From Nilaparvata lugens (taxonomy: Eukaryota > Arthropoda > Insecta > Hemiptera > Delphacidae): a stretch of 64,000 bases of DNA. A model generated the notes under the pieces. That model saw only the letters and a list, made by a program, of their open reading frames with translations. It was not told the DNA's origin and did no database searches. The stretch lies in NCBI RefSeq assembly GCF_014356525.2, contig NC_052518.1, positions 32,218,951-32,282,950 on the forward strand. The letters run 5' to 3'. Positions 43,991 to 56,602 of the stretch are shown piece by piece (position 1 is the first letter of the stretch; the number at the start of each line of letters is the position of its first letter). The position numbers and the translations under genes were made by a program.

Positions 43991-46511
43991 GTTCAAGGAA
44001 ATTTCAATGGAAATTTCGAAAAATCTTGAGGCACTGAGCAGAAGATTTCTTTTGCACTTTGCTGAGAAATGTGCAATTTGTAAGTTGAAAATATTGGGTG
44101 GGTCCTCCAATTTTTGGTTATTTTTGCTATTTTTTATCCACTTTTTAATCACTTCTGGTCATTTTTTGACATATGTAAACATCATTTCACAGTTCAGTGC
44201 GACTTCAGATTTTTCAAAATTAACAAAATTCACACAACCCCCTCGAGTGCACCCTGGATTTAATTTTTGGCTTGACAATACACCATCAGTTCAATCCATT
44301 CAGTTCTCATTTATGATAAATAGCCTTATTCCGATGTGCTGAGTAAAATTGTTCCTCTTGACTTTGCTTTGAAATCAAGCATTGAAAAGTTGAAAAAATT
44401 GAGGTGGTCCTTGGTCCCTCCCAAGGTAAATTCTGTCAATTTTTTTCCTTCTTTCATCACTTTCAATTATTGTCTGACATATTCTAACATCATTATACCG
44501 TTCAGTATGACTGCAGATTTTTCAAAATTATCTCAAAAAAATGAGGGGGCCAGGCCCCCTATTGAGAGAATCCATGTTTGTCTGTGCAAGGCGATGTTTA
44601 AGGATCTCCAGAGTTGATTGAGTTGGAATTCGAAACTGTAGCGATTCCCCCCCTCAATTTTCCAAAAATTGAGGGGGGGCATCATTGACCCTAAAAATAG
44701 GAATTTCGTAAGATCAATGATTTTCCCGATGCCTGCTAGCTAGTACTCTCACAGACTTTCTGATGAAAGTTAGTATTGTCACATGCCCCTGTTTGGCTGG
44801 GAATTTTTCAAATTTTCATGACAAAAAAACTTACAGTAATCTCGTTCCCCCCACACCCCCTGAAACATGGTCGAAATTTTATTGTGAGGTACAAGTATTG
44901 TTGAGGCACTGAACAAAAAATTTCCTTTGCACTCCGCTGAGAAATGTGTTGTTCAAAAGTTGAAAATATTGGGGGGTCCAGGAGGACCCCCAATGTGAAA
45001 TCTGTTATTCTTGCTATTTTTATTCACTTTCCTATCACTTTTGATCATTTTTTGACATATGTCAACATCATCTCACAGTTCAGTGTGACTGCAGATTTTT
45101 CGAAATTACCAAAATTCACACAGCCCCCCTCAAGTGCCCCCTGGATTAAATTTTCGGTTTGATGATACCCCCTGGATGTAATTTTGGGGTTACTGATACA
45201 CTATCAGCTGCATAGACGGCAGGTTAAGTGATTTCAACATTGAAAACTGATGTGAAAAATACAGAAACAGTCAATTCTTGGCTGCAAAAATCCTGGAAAA
45301 TGAGCAAAAATTGACAAAAATAAAAAAATCACCCTCCCATCACCCCTATTTCTTTTTTTCTGTTAATTTTCTTGGAATTGATGTTTTTTCGGCTGCTGAA
45401 TTCGATTTTGAGCATAAAAAAACCTGTAAATAAATGTGATCCATGACCAGCACTGTATATGAGGGTCCCCCCCACGCCACCCTTGAATCAAAAATTTAGT
45501 TTTTCGTTAGTGATTGCAGTATTGATTGATGAACTTGAAAACTGCCATTGCATCTTTCATATGTCTTCCCATACAGTTTTTATATAATGAATAGCCCCAT
45601 TTCAATGTGCTCAACATTATCATTCATGAAATTGTGAGATCACAGTTTTGGCAGGGAATTTCATACTTTTTTTTTCTAGAAAATTTTCTTAAAACAATGA
45701 GGGGGCCAGGCCCCCTATAGACAAAATCGATGTTTTGTCTGTGCAAGGCAATGTTTCAGGATTTTCTGAGTCGATTGAGCTTGGATTCAAATTTGAGCCA
45801 CCCTAATTTTTCAAAAATTGAGGGGGCATCATTGACCCCCAAATTGAAATTTTGAAAAATCCATAATCTTATCAATGCCTGCTGCAACTTCTGAGAACTT
45901 TCTGATGGAATTTAGAGTTGTCACATGCCCCAGTTTGGCTGGGAATTTTTCAAATTTTGACTCTTGAGATTGTTTTCAAAAAAATGATGGGTCCGAGCCC
46001 CCTATTGCGAAAAATGATGGTTCGTCTGTGCAAGGCAATGTTTCAGGATCTCCAGAGTCGATTGAGTCAGAGTTCAAAACTGTAACAATTCCCCCCTTGA
46101 ATTTCCAAAAATTGAAGGGGGCATCATCGACCCCCAAAATGAAAATTTTGAAAAATCAATAATTTTACCGATGCCTGCTAGTACTCTTACAGACTTTTTG
46201 ATGAGAGTTACTATTGTCACATGCCCCACTTTGGCTGGGGATTTTTCAAATTTTTATTGCAAAAAAACAGATGAAAATTTAGTTCCCCCCCGCAACCCCT
46301 GCGATCTGGTCGAAATTTTATTCTAGCAATCTAGTAATGTTAGGGCGCTGAACAGAAAAGTTTCCTTGCACTTTGCTGAGGAATGTGTGGTTCGAAAGTT
46401 TTAAATATTGTGGGGGGGTCTGGGAGCCCCCCAAAATGAAAAATTCTCATATATCATAATTATTCCTATGGTTTCAAACACTTGTCAATCGAATCCAACA
46501 GAGCACCAACC

Positions 46512-46909
46512 TTGAACAGATGAATCTTCTACATGATTAAAAGTTAAATATCTTTCTTCATATTGACGTAGAATATTATTATCAATATTCTCCTCTTCAA
46601 TTGTTATATTATCTTTCCTTCTCAATGCACAGTTCCGACTGTACCTTGCATGTTCTATTGCTGGTATGTCACTTTCTTCCCATTCTCCCAAATAAATTGA
46701 ACAAATACACAGCGCACAATGTCTGGTACACATGCGAATATAAATCCCTCTTTCGCCATGTTTTCCGCCGACAAATGGTGAGAAGATTTCGTCCATCTTT
46801 TATCAAAAGTTAATAATCTTAATCTTTCATGCAACATTATCTGTTGTTGAGATAACATTTTCACACAGCATTCTTCTACCAATGCTATTTGCAACTGATT
46901 TAAAAACAT
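46512..46909 (-). pseudogene. BIR-domain (IAP-like) gene of Polinton copy B, frameshifted and truncated
   Basis: On the minus strand from an ATG at 46907-46909. The first frame has LHERLRLLTFDKRW, then ENMAKEGFIFACVPDIVRC. A second frame carries IYLGEWEESDIPAIEHARY and a final Cys. Taken across the two frames the zinc ligands have the classic BIR spacing C-x2-C-x16-H-x6-C, with a one-base slip near 46700 between the first and second Cys. The gene is cut by array R3 at about 46512. BIR proteins block caspases; IAP-type genes occur in several insect viruses. It faces away from polB with about 90 bases between the two starts, implying a shared divergent promoter. Confidence 0.75.
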
Positions 46910-46999
46910 GCAGTTGTACTCTATCACTCTAATTCTATATCATCCTGATCGTTATTCTCTCATTTTTCAGAATCTAACATCACCATTATCATCATCATC

Positions 47000-49900
47000 A
47001 TGCCGAGGGAACGAAGACTACATGGCGTGAATTCCAGCGCAGTCCACCATCGTATTAACATCAAGGATCCCGAGGGAATCGTCATCGAGAACGTGCTTGA
47101 GAGATCGAAACGACACATTTTCGACATAATTAGGGAGCATGCGGCATGGCATGATGGCAATGTAAAATGGTTCATTGTCTTAAATGTTTCATTGTATAAA
47201 TTAGTGGTCATGGATGATGGGGTTGGCGAGTCTGTCTCATCTCTCGTCAATCTTCATAGTTACTCCAACATAGCACTAAACGTGCTTGAGTATTATGAAG
47301 ATTTTAATGATCATTTCATGTTGGCTATAAGAAAAATCCTGTCATCTTTTGCGAACTTTGTTCGACATGGCAGCGGTTGGGTGTTGAAGAAAATTGACTC
47401 ACTGGATGTGAACGTGATTAAATTTAATCCAATATTCACATCCAGTTTCATTCAAACACCCCAGTTTCTTAAAAACAAACATTGCATTATAAATGTCAAA
47501 AATCTGTCTGACGAAAAATACTTTTTATGGTCAGTCCTCGCATATTTCCATCAGAAACCAAGGAACTCAGACTTGACTGTAAAGTATTTGAGAAAGTTTG
47601 CTCACACACTTAATACGTGAGGTGTAAATTTTCCGGTGACGACACGCGATATTGAGAAATTTGAAATACTGAATCCGGATATTGCAATTCACGTCATCGC
47701 ATATGACAACAAGAAGTTTTTCCCCTACCGCACGAGCATTTTCCGCACTCGTAAGCACCAATTTAATCTTTTAATGCTGAAAGCTGATGCAGGAAAAACA
47801 CATTTTTGTTTAATTAATACCGCGAACGGGAAAAACGGATCATCACATCTTCTCTCTCACCTTTCAAAACACCACAGTCAAGTACACATTTGTAATTTCT
47901 GTTTTCATAGATTTACATCGACCAAATCCAAAAATTCTGATGCCAAAGCAAATTTGATGAAACATGAGCAGCTTTGTTCCAAGTTTGAATCACAGCGTGT
48001 TTCATATCCTAAATGCGGAGACACAATTAAATTTAAGAAACTAGGTGCCACGTTGACGAAAAAGTATACAATATACGCAGATTTAGAAACTTACGTTGTT
48101 AATATCAATAATAATGATGATGATGAATCCGATTCCGATGAAATTACTCATAGCTATACAAAGAAAACAGCGCAACATAGTCCCTGCCGGTATTGTTTTG
48201 TTGTTATCAATGTGAATGGGGAAATCGCTTACGGACCTGTACTCCATAGATCGAGTAGTTTAGATGAAAAAATCATGGAGAAATTTTTTCAGGAAATTAC
48301 AGATCTCGGTGACATTTTGTATGAGGATATGAAACGTGAAATTCCGATGCAACATTCATCCGAAAGTCAAGAGCACGAATTTCAAAATTCGGTAAACTGT
48401 GGGCTTTGCGCCGAACCATTCTTAGACACCGATATTAAATGTCGTCACCACGTGCATGAAACCAGAAATTACCTATGTGCAGCCCACATTTCTTGTAATT
48501 TATCAGCTCGTACTCTGGAGTACATTTCGTGTTATTTTCACAATTTCTCTGGGTTTCTTTCAATTTCTAGCACTTGGTAAATGCAAAAAAGAAATTTCCT
48601 GCATCGCAAATACGTCAGAGAGATTTTTGACACTTTCAGTAGACAAAATTAAATTTTTAGATTCCTACAAGTTTATGAGCGAATCCTTGGAAGTATTGGT
48701 GCATAATTTGGTAGAAAGTACAGGCATGGAAAAGAAGTTCGAACATTTATTTTCAGTGTTTCATGACCCACCACATGAACACAGACATCTCTTGTTGAAA
48801 AAAGGAATATATCCTTACTCATACATGAGTTGTCCTGAAAAATTCGCGGAAACATCACTTCCTCCCATCGAATGTTTCCATAATGATTTAACTGATACAC
48901 CTCTGTCTCGCGAAGAATATGAACATGCGCAAAGAGTGTTCTCGACATTCAAACTGAAATCACTCGGTGAATATCACAATTTCTATTTATGTTTGGATGT
49001 GTTGCTATTAGCGGAAGTTTTTGAATCTATCAGGTCTACGCTTTTTAGCTCATACGGCCTTGATGTCACTCATTTTGTTTCCCTTGTGCACTTTACCTGG
49101 AATTGTATGTTGAAGTACACTAAGGTTGAACTAGAGTTGATCACACATCCTGACATGCATCTCATGTTTGAGGCAGTGATGAGGGGTGCGGTCTCATTTA
49201 TCGGTAAATGTTATTGTGAGGCGAATAACAAGCATCTACCTGAGACATACGACCCCTTAAACTAAGTAATTATCTCCTTCAAATTGATGCAAACAGTATA
49301 TACTTGGAGGCCATGAGTCGAAACTTACCTGTTGGAAATTTCAAATTCCTCACAGAGGAAGAAATTTCCAAACTTGATTTCACGAATTTGGACAGCAATT
49401 CAGAAACTGGATATGTAATAGAATGTGATCTCAAGTATCCGAAAGAGTTACATGATAAGCATGCCAGCTTCCCACTCACGCCTCTCCACCAAACACCTCC
49501 ACACAAATTGCTGTCAAACTATCAAACAAATGAGAACGGTCAAACTGGAACCAAAAAGCTCATGAATACACTTTTTGACCATGAAAAGTACATTGTCCAC
49601 TACCTCAATTTAAAACTCTACCTCCAGCTCGGTTTGCAATTAATGGAAGTACATCACGTAATTAGCTTTTCCCAATCTCCCTGGCTAAAAAGCTGAATTG
49701 ACTTCAATATCTGCAATAGACAGACCACGAAAAATAAATTTGAAGTATCATTCTTTAAGGCCTGTTGTAATCTTATCTTTGGAGAAACTATACAATCAGT
49801 TCGCGAGCATATCAATGTTAAAATTATCACGGACGAAAAATGATTAGATAAGTACATTTCAAATCCATTATGCAAACGCTGGCAAATAATTAGTCTGAAC

Positions 49901-50554
49901 GTGATTGCAGTTTTCTCTCGTAATTTGGAGCTAAAAATGAACAAGCCTATCTATTCCGGGTTTTCTGTACTGGAGTTGAGTAAATTCCATATGTACGATT
50001 TTTTCTATTGTAAATTACAAAAAATTATACCGTGGGATCGCGTAGAACTCTGTATGACTGATACCGATAGTTTTCTTTCAAATGTAAAAGTGGAGGATGT
50101 GTATCAGTTGATAAAAGAAAATTTTAACCTTTTCGATACTAGTAACTACCCTCCTTACCACCCCTGCTTTTCCATGGAGAGAAATAAAGTTGTAGGAAAG
50201 TTCAAGGATGAGACAGCCTCAAAACTCGTCCATCAATTTATTGGGCTTCGATCTAAACTTTACTCATATTTAGTATGTGATGAGAATGAAGAACCTGTAA
50301 ATAAATGTGTAGCAAAAGGTGTACAGACCGGAATGAAATGTAGATAACTAAATTTTAATTTATACAAGAAATCGTTGATTGAACGTTGTGAACACATTGA
50401 ACAATTCAATATGATGAGATCCTATAATCACACCATGTATCAGATTGAATGTGCAAAAATCGGCTTGAGTCCTTATGATGACAAGAGATACATTGCAGAG
50501 ATCGGTGTGGACACTTTGCCTTTTGGACATTATAGAGTGCCGACAACGCTCTAA
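47000..50554 (+). pseudogene. Polinton protein-primed DNA polymerase B, copy B (multiply broken)
   Basis: About 1,180 codons spread over pieces. 47000-47617 is the N-terminal region (SGWVLKKIDSLDVNVI), ended by TGA at 47618-47620; the frame continues to 48580. A Cys/His-rich segment lies near 47900. The ExoI motif YADLET is near 48078 and a zinc-like CGLCAEPF/CRHHVHE near 48400. After a frameshift near 48550 the exonuclease domain follows (KFLDSYKFMSESLE, LKSLGEYHNFYL). Beyond another break come motif A, DANSIY, near 49286, then an eroded motif B, KACCNLIFGET, then motif C, DTDS, near 50060. Further stops lie near 49263, 49694, 49840 and 50345; the end is a TAA at 50552-50554. It would replicate the element using a protein primer; dead here. 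Confidence 0.88.
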
Positions 50555-50619
50555 CTGATTGCTCAGTATGTCCTGTGACAATCATCCAACACCACTAATT
50601 TTGATTTCCTGTTGTAAAT

Positions 50620-51572
50620 ATGAATATTATTAGATCTAAGATAGCGTTAGAACTTCATAGCGTGCCACATGTCAACTATCCCACTCGCAAATATGAGTTG
50701 AAAAGTGAAAAAGACTTGCTTCAAGCCGATCTCATTGAGATGAGTAGTTTATCACGTTTTAATAAAGGTTATAGGTATATCTTAGTTGTTATTAATTGTT
50801 TTTCAAAATTCGCATATTGTGTACCATTAAAAGACAAGTCAAGTCAATCTGTATTTGATGCACTCGACCCAATTTTTTCTAAAAATAAGGGAGTTAAGTT
50901 GTTTCAATCAGATCAGGGAAGAGAATTCTTTAATTCAAAAGTTGAAGCATTATTGGATAGATACAGTATTAAACATTACCATGTTTTTAGTGATAAGAAA
51001 GCTTCCATAGTTGAAAGGTTTAATAGAACAATTAAAGCAGAAATTTATAGATATTTAACTGAACGTGGAACCAAGAACTGGATAACGCAGCTAGACAGTT
51101 TGGTTCGTGATTATAATGCAACAATGCACACTTCAACTAGAATGAAACCTAAAGATGTGAGGAAAAAAGATCGTAATCATGTTTCAATGTCTTTGAATTC
51201 TGCATTGAATAGACGATATAAATTGAAAAATTCAAAACCAGAATTTAAGCTAGGAGATGTTGTACGAATCTCAAAGAAAAGTTTTTTTTTCAATAAATCT
51301 TATAACATAAATTGGAGCACAGAGTATTTTGTGATTCATTCTATATTCCCTTCTCAACCTGTAACATACAGCTTGCAAGATCTAAATGGAGAAGTGATTA
51401 GTGGTAGGTTTTACGGAGAAGAAATTAAAAAACACAATTAAACGAGTCGGAGAGACAAGTATATCTGATTTAAAAAATATTAAAGAGTGACAAAAAAGGA
51501 TTGCTTGTTAAGTGGATTGGATTTTCAACACCTAGTTATATTAGTAGAAGTCAACTATTAGATGAAAAATAA
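50620..51572 (+). pseudogene. Polinton integrase, copy B (core intact, chromodomain broken)
   Basis: The 273-residue frame 50620-51441 keeps the catalytic Asp (QADLIEM), Asp (QSDQGREFF) and Glu (KASIVERFNRT) with 33 residues between the last two. No N-terminal zinc-binding domain is visible. After a frameshift and a TAA in place of a coding triplet, chromodomain-like text appears in another frame (KGLLVKWIGF, then PSYISRSQLLDEK) up to 51572. It lies 66 bases after the polB remains. The frames of copies A and B agree in about six residues of ten, so they come from different lineages. Confidence 0.85.
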
Positions 51573-51993
51573 TCTATTGTAATATCATATTGTAATACAT
51601 TGCATTCACTGTAAATGTCACGAAGATTTGGTGTAAATATAATACATCTTTATCAAAAAAATGCTTCTCAGTTTCATTTCAATCTGTAGTTTCATTTTCG
51701 TAATTTGCTGTAGAAAATCTTTCACTAAGCCATAGATAAGGAAAAGCAGACCATATGCATTCTCATAAAGAGTGTGCGGGAGAGAGAGGGAACGATATAT
51801 TGAAGTGAGAAACTTCTATCAGTTTGCTAGTGCATGACTGCGAAAGGGGAGTGACAGCGAGCATGCGTCGACCACATTCCGATGTGATAAGCCATACACA
51901 GTCAGAGAGCCATGTGGTGAGTGACACACCCCCTTGATAACTTACCTATATGATTAGTTCCTTATCAGATCACATGCTGTACATGTGTCTAAC
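51573..51993 (+). other. Leader region before ATPase copy B
   Basis: About 420 bases with GGGAGAGAGAGGG purine runs and no ORF. It lacks the 14-bp inverted repeat present before copy A. No clear TATA/initiator pair found. Confidence 0.4.
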
Positions 51994-52404
51994 ATGAGTA
52001 ATATCCCGATAGTGAATTTCGACAATATTATAAGACAGAAAGAAATCCCAGCATGGTGTAAAAATGGTAAGTTGTTACCTCATAATGCAAGGATCCTTAT
52101 AATAGGCTCTTCAGGCTGTGGTAAGACCAATTTGCTATTTAATCTAATTTTTTCAAAGAATGGGTTGAGATTTAAAACTATATACTTGCATACCAAGAGT
52201 GAGTATCAAGATAAATATATTTTTTTTAAAACGTTTTTTCCAACATGAAGGATATTGAATTTCATATAAACAAAAATTCTGAATCTATACCACATCCAAA
52301 CAAAATATCAGAATATTCTTTAGTTATATTTGACGATTTACAACTTAATCATGTACCTCAAATAAGAGAATATTTTACTATGGGCTGACATCGTAATATT
52401 GATA
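51994..52404 (+). pseudogene. Polinton packaging ATPase, copy B (frameshifted, truncated)
   Basis: Starts at ATG 51994. Walker A is GSSGCGKTN; the first frame stops at 52248. A second frame carries the rest, with Walker B VIFDDLQL and REYFTMG followed by a TGA where copy A has Arg. Similarity to copy A ends at about 52404, in the middle of the domain. Some 60 unrelated bases then lead into the terminal block, so the 3' half of the gene and all capsid genes are deleted. Confidence 0.82.
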
Positions 52405-52462
52405 AACAATTTGATTGAACTCTTGACTGTCAGTTGGAAACCAAGCATAATATGGATATTAT

Positions 52463-52543
52463 AGAACTTAGAACATTGACCTCTCTGTAGAGATATGGAT
52501 TCACTTCAATCTGTCAGTATAGCAATAGATGTAGAGAGAGAGG
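52463..52543 (+). repeat. Terminal block of Polinton copy B
   Basis: AGAACTTAGAACATTGACC and the following 50 bases match 41661-41730 with four differences, then GAGAGAGAGG. It marks the right end of copy B; a LINE tail abuts it directly. Confidence 0.65.

Positions 52544-52575
<32 letters not shown>
52544..52575 (-). repeat. (TTGA)8 tail marking a LINE 3' end
   Basis: Eight TTGA units, read on the minus strand as (TCAA)n after AATAAAGTACTCAATC. Short tandem tails of this kind end several LINE clades. It puts the 3' end of a minus-strand LINE exactly at the Polinton terminal block, suggesting insertion there. Confidence 0.6.
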
Positions 52576-53096
52576 GTACTTTATTTATGTAGATTACAAT
52601 ATATACTGTCTTATACACTTATATACAATAGCTTACAATACAGCAAAATTATAGATGAATTTACATGATATAGACTAAGAAAATAATTATTGAACTGTAT
52701 ATGATATGAAAAAGCAATTTGTAATATGATAATATATTATATAGATAATAATTAAATTGTTATGCATCTACATAAATTGGCAGAGGTTTGGACATATCAA
52801 TGTCCATTCTTCGGAAAGAATATTAAAAATATCCTCCCCACTAACTCTCTACCAAAACGTTAATTTCATTATTTAAACTAAGGATTTATTTATCAATGGA
52901 AATATTGTGAGAGTTTTAATCAATATGAATATTCAAGAGAAAAAAAAACAGAAAATTGATAAATTGAAATAATTATATAGGTAGATAAGATCAAATAATT
53001 GATTAATAAAATGAAGTAGGCTGAAAGTAGATCAGGGTAATCAACTTTCAGTAATATACAGCAGTATGCAGTGGATAATTGAAATAACATGAGTTA

Positions 53097-53174
<78 letters not shown>

Positions 53175-53262
53175 TTGTTCTATAACAGGTTTAAAGGTTC
53201 GTATTTGTGGGATGGGTGGGGGATGGTTGTCATGTGATCGTTCTAGGGCCGGACAGTTTCAG
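52576..53262 (-). other. LINE 3' UTR with (TA)n
   Basis: AT-rich, no ORF. A (TA)n run of about 70 bases occupies 53101-53171. Confidence 0.5.
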
Positions 53263-53641
53263 TCATTTGTTCCAAAAGATGTTTTTTAAAGTCAGGATGA
53301 AGCTTGCTCTGCTCTCGATGGACCTGATAGAAACAGGAAGTGCATTCCATGCATGACAGGCACTGACTAAGAAGGATTTTGTGAAAATAGTAGTTTGATG
53401 ATTGGGTATCCTTAAAGTACTTTCTCCGGTTCTAGTATGTGTAGCATCTATCCTCCTACCTTCAGAGACAAATTTGAAATCATCTTTAAAATAGTTTGGA
53501 TTACCGTATTTCAAGATATCTCTAACAAGCTTGATTATTCGAAAAAGCCTTTGATTGGGAAGCTTTAATGCTGAACTAGCAATGTGGGCTGGGGTAATAT
53601 GATCATGGCGTTGGAGAGAGTAGACGAAATGTAGACAATAA
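53263..53641 (-). pseudogene. LINE reverse transcriptase C-terminal fragment (third LINE)
   Basis: Minus-strand frame with RLFRIIKLVRDIL upstream of the ATG, then FVSEGRRIDATHTRTGE and SFLVSACHAWNALPVSIRS, the C-terminal thumb/tail pattern of CR1/Jockey-like reverse transcriptases. No catalytic core. It probably belongs with the (TCAA)n tail at 52544; 5' truncated. Confidence 0.65.
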
Positions 53642-54089
53642 TTTTGGCAATAATTTTACTACCATTTACAATCGAATAGAGTAAGTTACTAAAAGAAATA
53701 AAAATGAGAGATACAGTACATGCAATTCAAAAATATATAAGAAAGATGATAAGTATGAGGAAAGCATAAGTAATTGTAAATAATCTAAGCATAAATAATA
53801 AATACAGAATAAAACTAATCTTACTTATCCAAACTCATCTAAAACTTATCCAATAAGTTATAAAAAGAATAGGCCTACAATTGAGCATAGAAACAGGTTA
53901 AGGGAAAACATGTGCCACTGCGGGAAGAAAATTGATGAAAGCAGAGAAGAAAAGAAAAAGTTTTAACAACAACAGATATTCAAGTATAAAATCTAAGGGA
54001 TTTAAACTGTATGTTTGATCAACTCTATAAAATTAATAAGAATCACGGACATCATATTAATTGAATCAATTCAGAAACTGAATTCAAAT
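53642..54089 (-). other. 3' UTR of LINE2
   Basis: AT-rich spacer behind the LINE2 stop; contains several AATAAA-like words, no ORF. Confidence 0.4.
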
Positions 54090-56602
54090 TCAATTATGAA
54101 TAGCCTCAATAATGCGCCCTCTAACCTCACTAACAGGGCCATGCACATCAACACCTTCACAAACGCTATTGAATAGCCTCAAAACTCTATTAAGTGGAGA
54201 GCAGAAGTTATGAAGGGTCCTTGATCTTGGTACATGAAAGGTCCTAACTCTTCTGAAATTGAACGTGGGTACCTGGAAACCAATCCTAGAGAGGAGAGAG
54301 GGTGAATTAATGTAATTTTTCAAAAGTGACACCACAAACATCAATGAAAACCTGTCACGTCTAGCCCTCAAAGAGTCCATATTGAAAAGGGATCTCAAAC
54401 GTCCAGAAGGAAAACCCAAGGGACAGGTTCTTCTAAATTGCATATAGAATAGGAAGCAAAGGAGCTTATTCTGTACTTGTTCGACTCTTAATGTATCCTG
54501 ATGAGTAGAGGGACTCCAGACAATAGATCCGTACTCTAGGACACTTCTGACTAGCGACTGATACAGAGTTACAACAGTCTCAACATTATTGAAGCCGGTA
54601 GAGTTTCTCAGAACAAAGCCCAATAGCTTGTTCTCTCTGCCAATGATGTGATCAACATGTGCTGAAAAGGACAATGTACAACTGAATACAATACCAAGAT
54701 CCTTACACATTGTTACCCTCTCCAAGCACACACCATTGATTGAGTAGGGATAACGAGCTGGATTAACCTTTCTGGAGAAAGTCATACATTTACATTTTTT
54801 ACATTGATATCAAGCTTATTCACATGGCACCACAATGCAACTCTATCAACATCAGCCTGCAAGGAATAGCAATCATCCAATCCTCTCACCTCTTTGTAGA
54901 TCTTCATATCGTCAGCGAATATCAAGCACTTGGAGTTGGGTATCTGAAGTGGCAACTCATTTATCAATAGCAAGAACAAAAGGGGTCCCAGATTGCTACC
55001 CTGGGGGACACCAGACTTACTGAAATAAGCATGAGAGACCCTTCCTTGAACAGTTACAAAATTTTTTCTTTGAAACAGGTAACTTCTGAATAAATCAACC
55101 AAAGCACTACTAAAGCCCAGCTGTGACAGCCTCTTCAACAATATACAATGATTAACACGGTCAAAGGCTTTACTAAAATCAGTAAAGATCACATCCATTT
55201 CTCCACCGGCATCAAGTACATTGGAGGCAGACACTGTAAACTCCAATAAATTTGTCACAACAGATCTTTCAGGAAGAAAACCATGCTGATTTTCAGACAG
55301 TATTGGTCGTGAATACCATAGAATCTCATCATAAAGAGCCCTCTCATAAACCTTAGCAAAGACAGACAATACACTGATTGGTCTATAGTTCATGATGTCA
55401 TCTCTCCTGCCAGACTTGAAAATTGGGATTATCTTCGAGACCTTCCATCTACTTGGAAAGACTCCATTTCTCAGTGACAGGTCAAATAAATATTTCAACG
55501 GTCTTATTAATAGCTCACCACAACCCTTAACAATGAACGAAGGAATACAATCAGGTCCAGGAGCTACTCTAGGCTTTAATCTTTTGATTGCAGATTGAAT
55601 ACTTTTCTCCGATAATGATGCAACTTCCAGAGTACTATTGGCTGTATCATGCAAAAACTCAATTCCATCACCCTCCTCAAAGCAAGCGGTGACTGGTGAG
55701 AAAACAGATCCGAAATAATTGGCAAACCCTGAGAGAATTTCATCTCCAACAAAATGTTTGTCATGCAGAGTCATTTTCTCACAAAATCCATCGGACTTGC
55801 GCTTCTCATTAACAAACTTCCAAAAATTCTTGGAATTGAAACCGAGGTCAGACTCAACTTTCAGCAAATAATTCCGATAGGCAACTGCAATCAAAGACTT
55901 CAGTTCCCTTCTCAGTCTTACAAATTCATCTTTGTAACGAACTGAAGATCGCTGTTTATGTGCACATTTATTCTTCCTCTTAACCAAGTCAATTATTTGA
56001 CGAGTGAACCAAGGCGGATACTTAGACCTCTCACTTGCGATGCTTTTAAGGGGGATCGTGGCATTAAAACACTCATAAATGACACCGTAGAACCAGTCAA
56101 CGGCCGCATCAACATCCTCAAATCTGTACAAATCATTCCAGTCATAATCTCTGGGCAAATTATACAGTGCAAAATAATCTGCTCTATGGAAATCATAGAC
56201 AGGAGGAGCATTAACGGGCGATCGCCGTTTCACAGAAATTCCAGTTATCAAACTTATATTTAGGGCTGGATGGTGCTCAATATCCTCTGGTACCAGTGCA
56301 TTAGAGTCATGCTCAACGTTTATAACGGGTAAACCACAAAGAACCAAATCTAGAGTGCGTAGGTTAGAGTTTTTTATCCCATTGATTGACTTCAAGTCAA
56401 AGAAATTTAGAAAATGTCCTAACCTCTTAGCTGCTACCGAACCATTGTGAAGATCATAATTACAATCTGTTACTTCAGGCAAATTAAAGTCACCAGCAAT
56501 AAGCAGTCGATCTCCAATCAAGTGGACATATCCTTCAATACAGTCAAAGTACTTTCCATAGCTCTCAGAATTGGCAGAGTTGAGGAAGTAAACAACATTA
56601 AC
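54090..56602 (-). pseudogene. LINE2: endonuclease tail plus reverse transcriptase (one frameshift)
   Basis: Minus strand. From the fusion point it carries the endonuclease end (GDRLLIAGDFNLPEV, HHPALNISLI) and a linker. The reverse transcriptase palm follows, with PGPDCIPSFIVKGCG, IIPIFKSGRRDDIMNYRPIS, IFTDFSKAFDRVNH, SGVPQGSNLGP and the catalytic LIFADD. A one-base slip in an A run near 54793 ends the long frame; the thumb and C-terminal part continue in a second frame (54090-54785; KCKDLGIVFS-like text, LEYGSIVWSP). The family is Jockey/CR1-like. The endonuclease N-terminus is missing, replaced by LINE1 sequence in the same frame. Confidence 0.85.

Larger units (their letters stand above)
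42124..46511 (-). repeat. Complex hairpin-rich repeat, inverted array R3
   Basis: Same units as R1 and R2 but on the opposite strand, with S block at 43445-43990 and GC module at 43340-43450. On its own strand it ends at AACTTTTGAACCGCAC, within about 25 bases of the point in the unit where R2 ends on the other side of Polinton copy C. Its other end lies at GGTTGGTGCTCTGTTG, next to the BIR relic. Confidence 0.85.

Noticed and set aside
5708..44152. Recurring proline-rich frames (NLNPAYTLPGLPNQSHQP-type) in the S blocks, up to 125 codons
   Set aside because: They follow the CCTAC-rich repeat text. Copies at 9621, 10175 and others carry stops or shifts at different places, and there is no conserved start or promoter, so coding is not supported.
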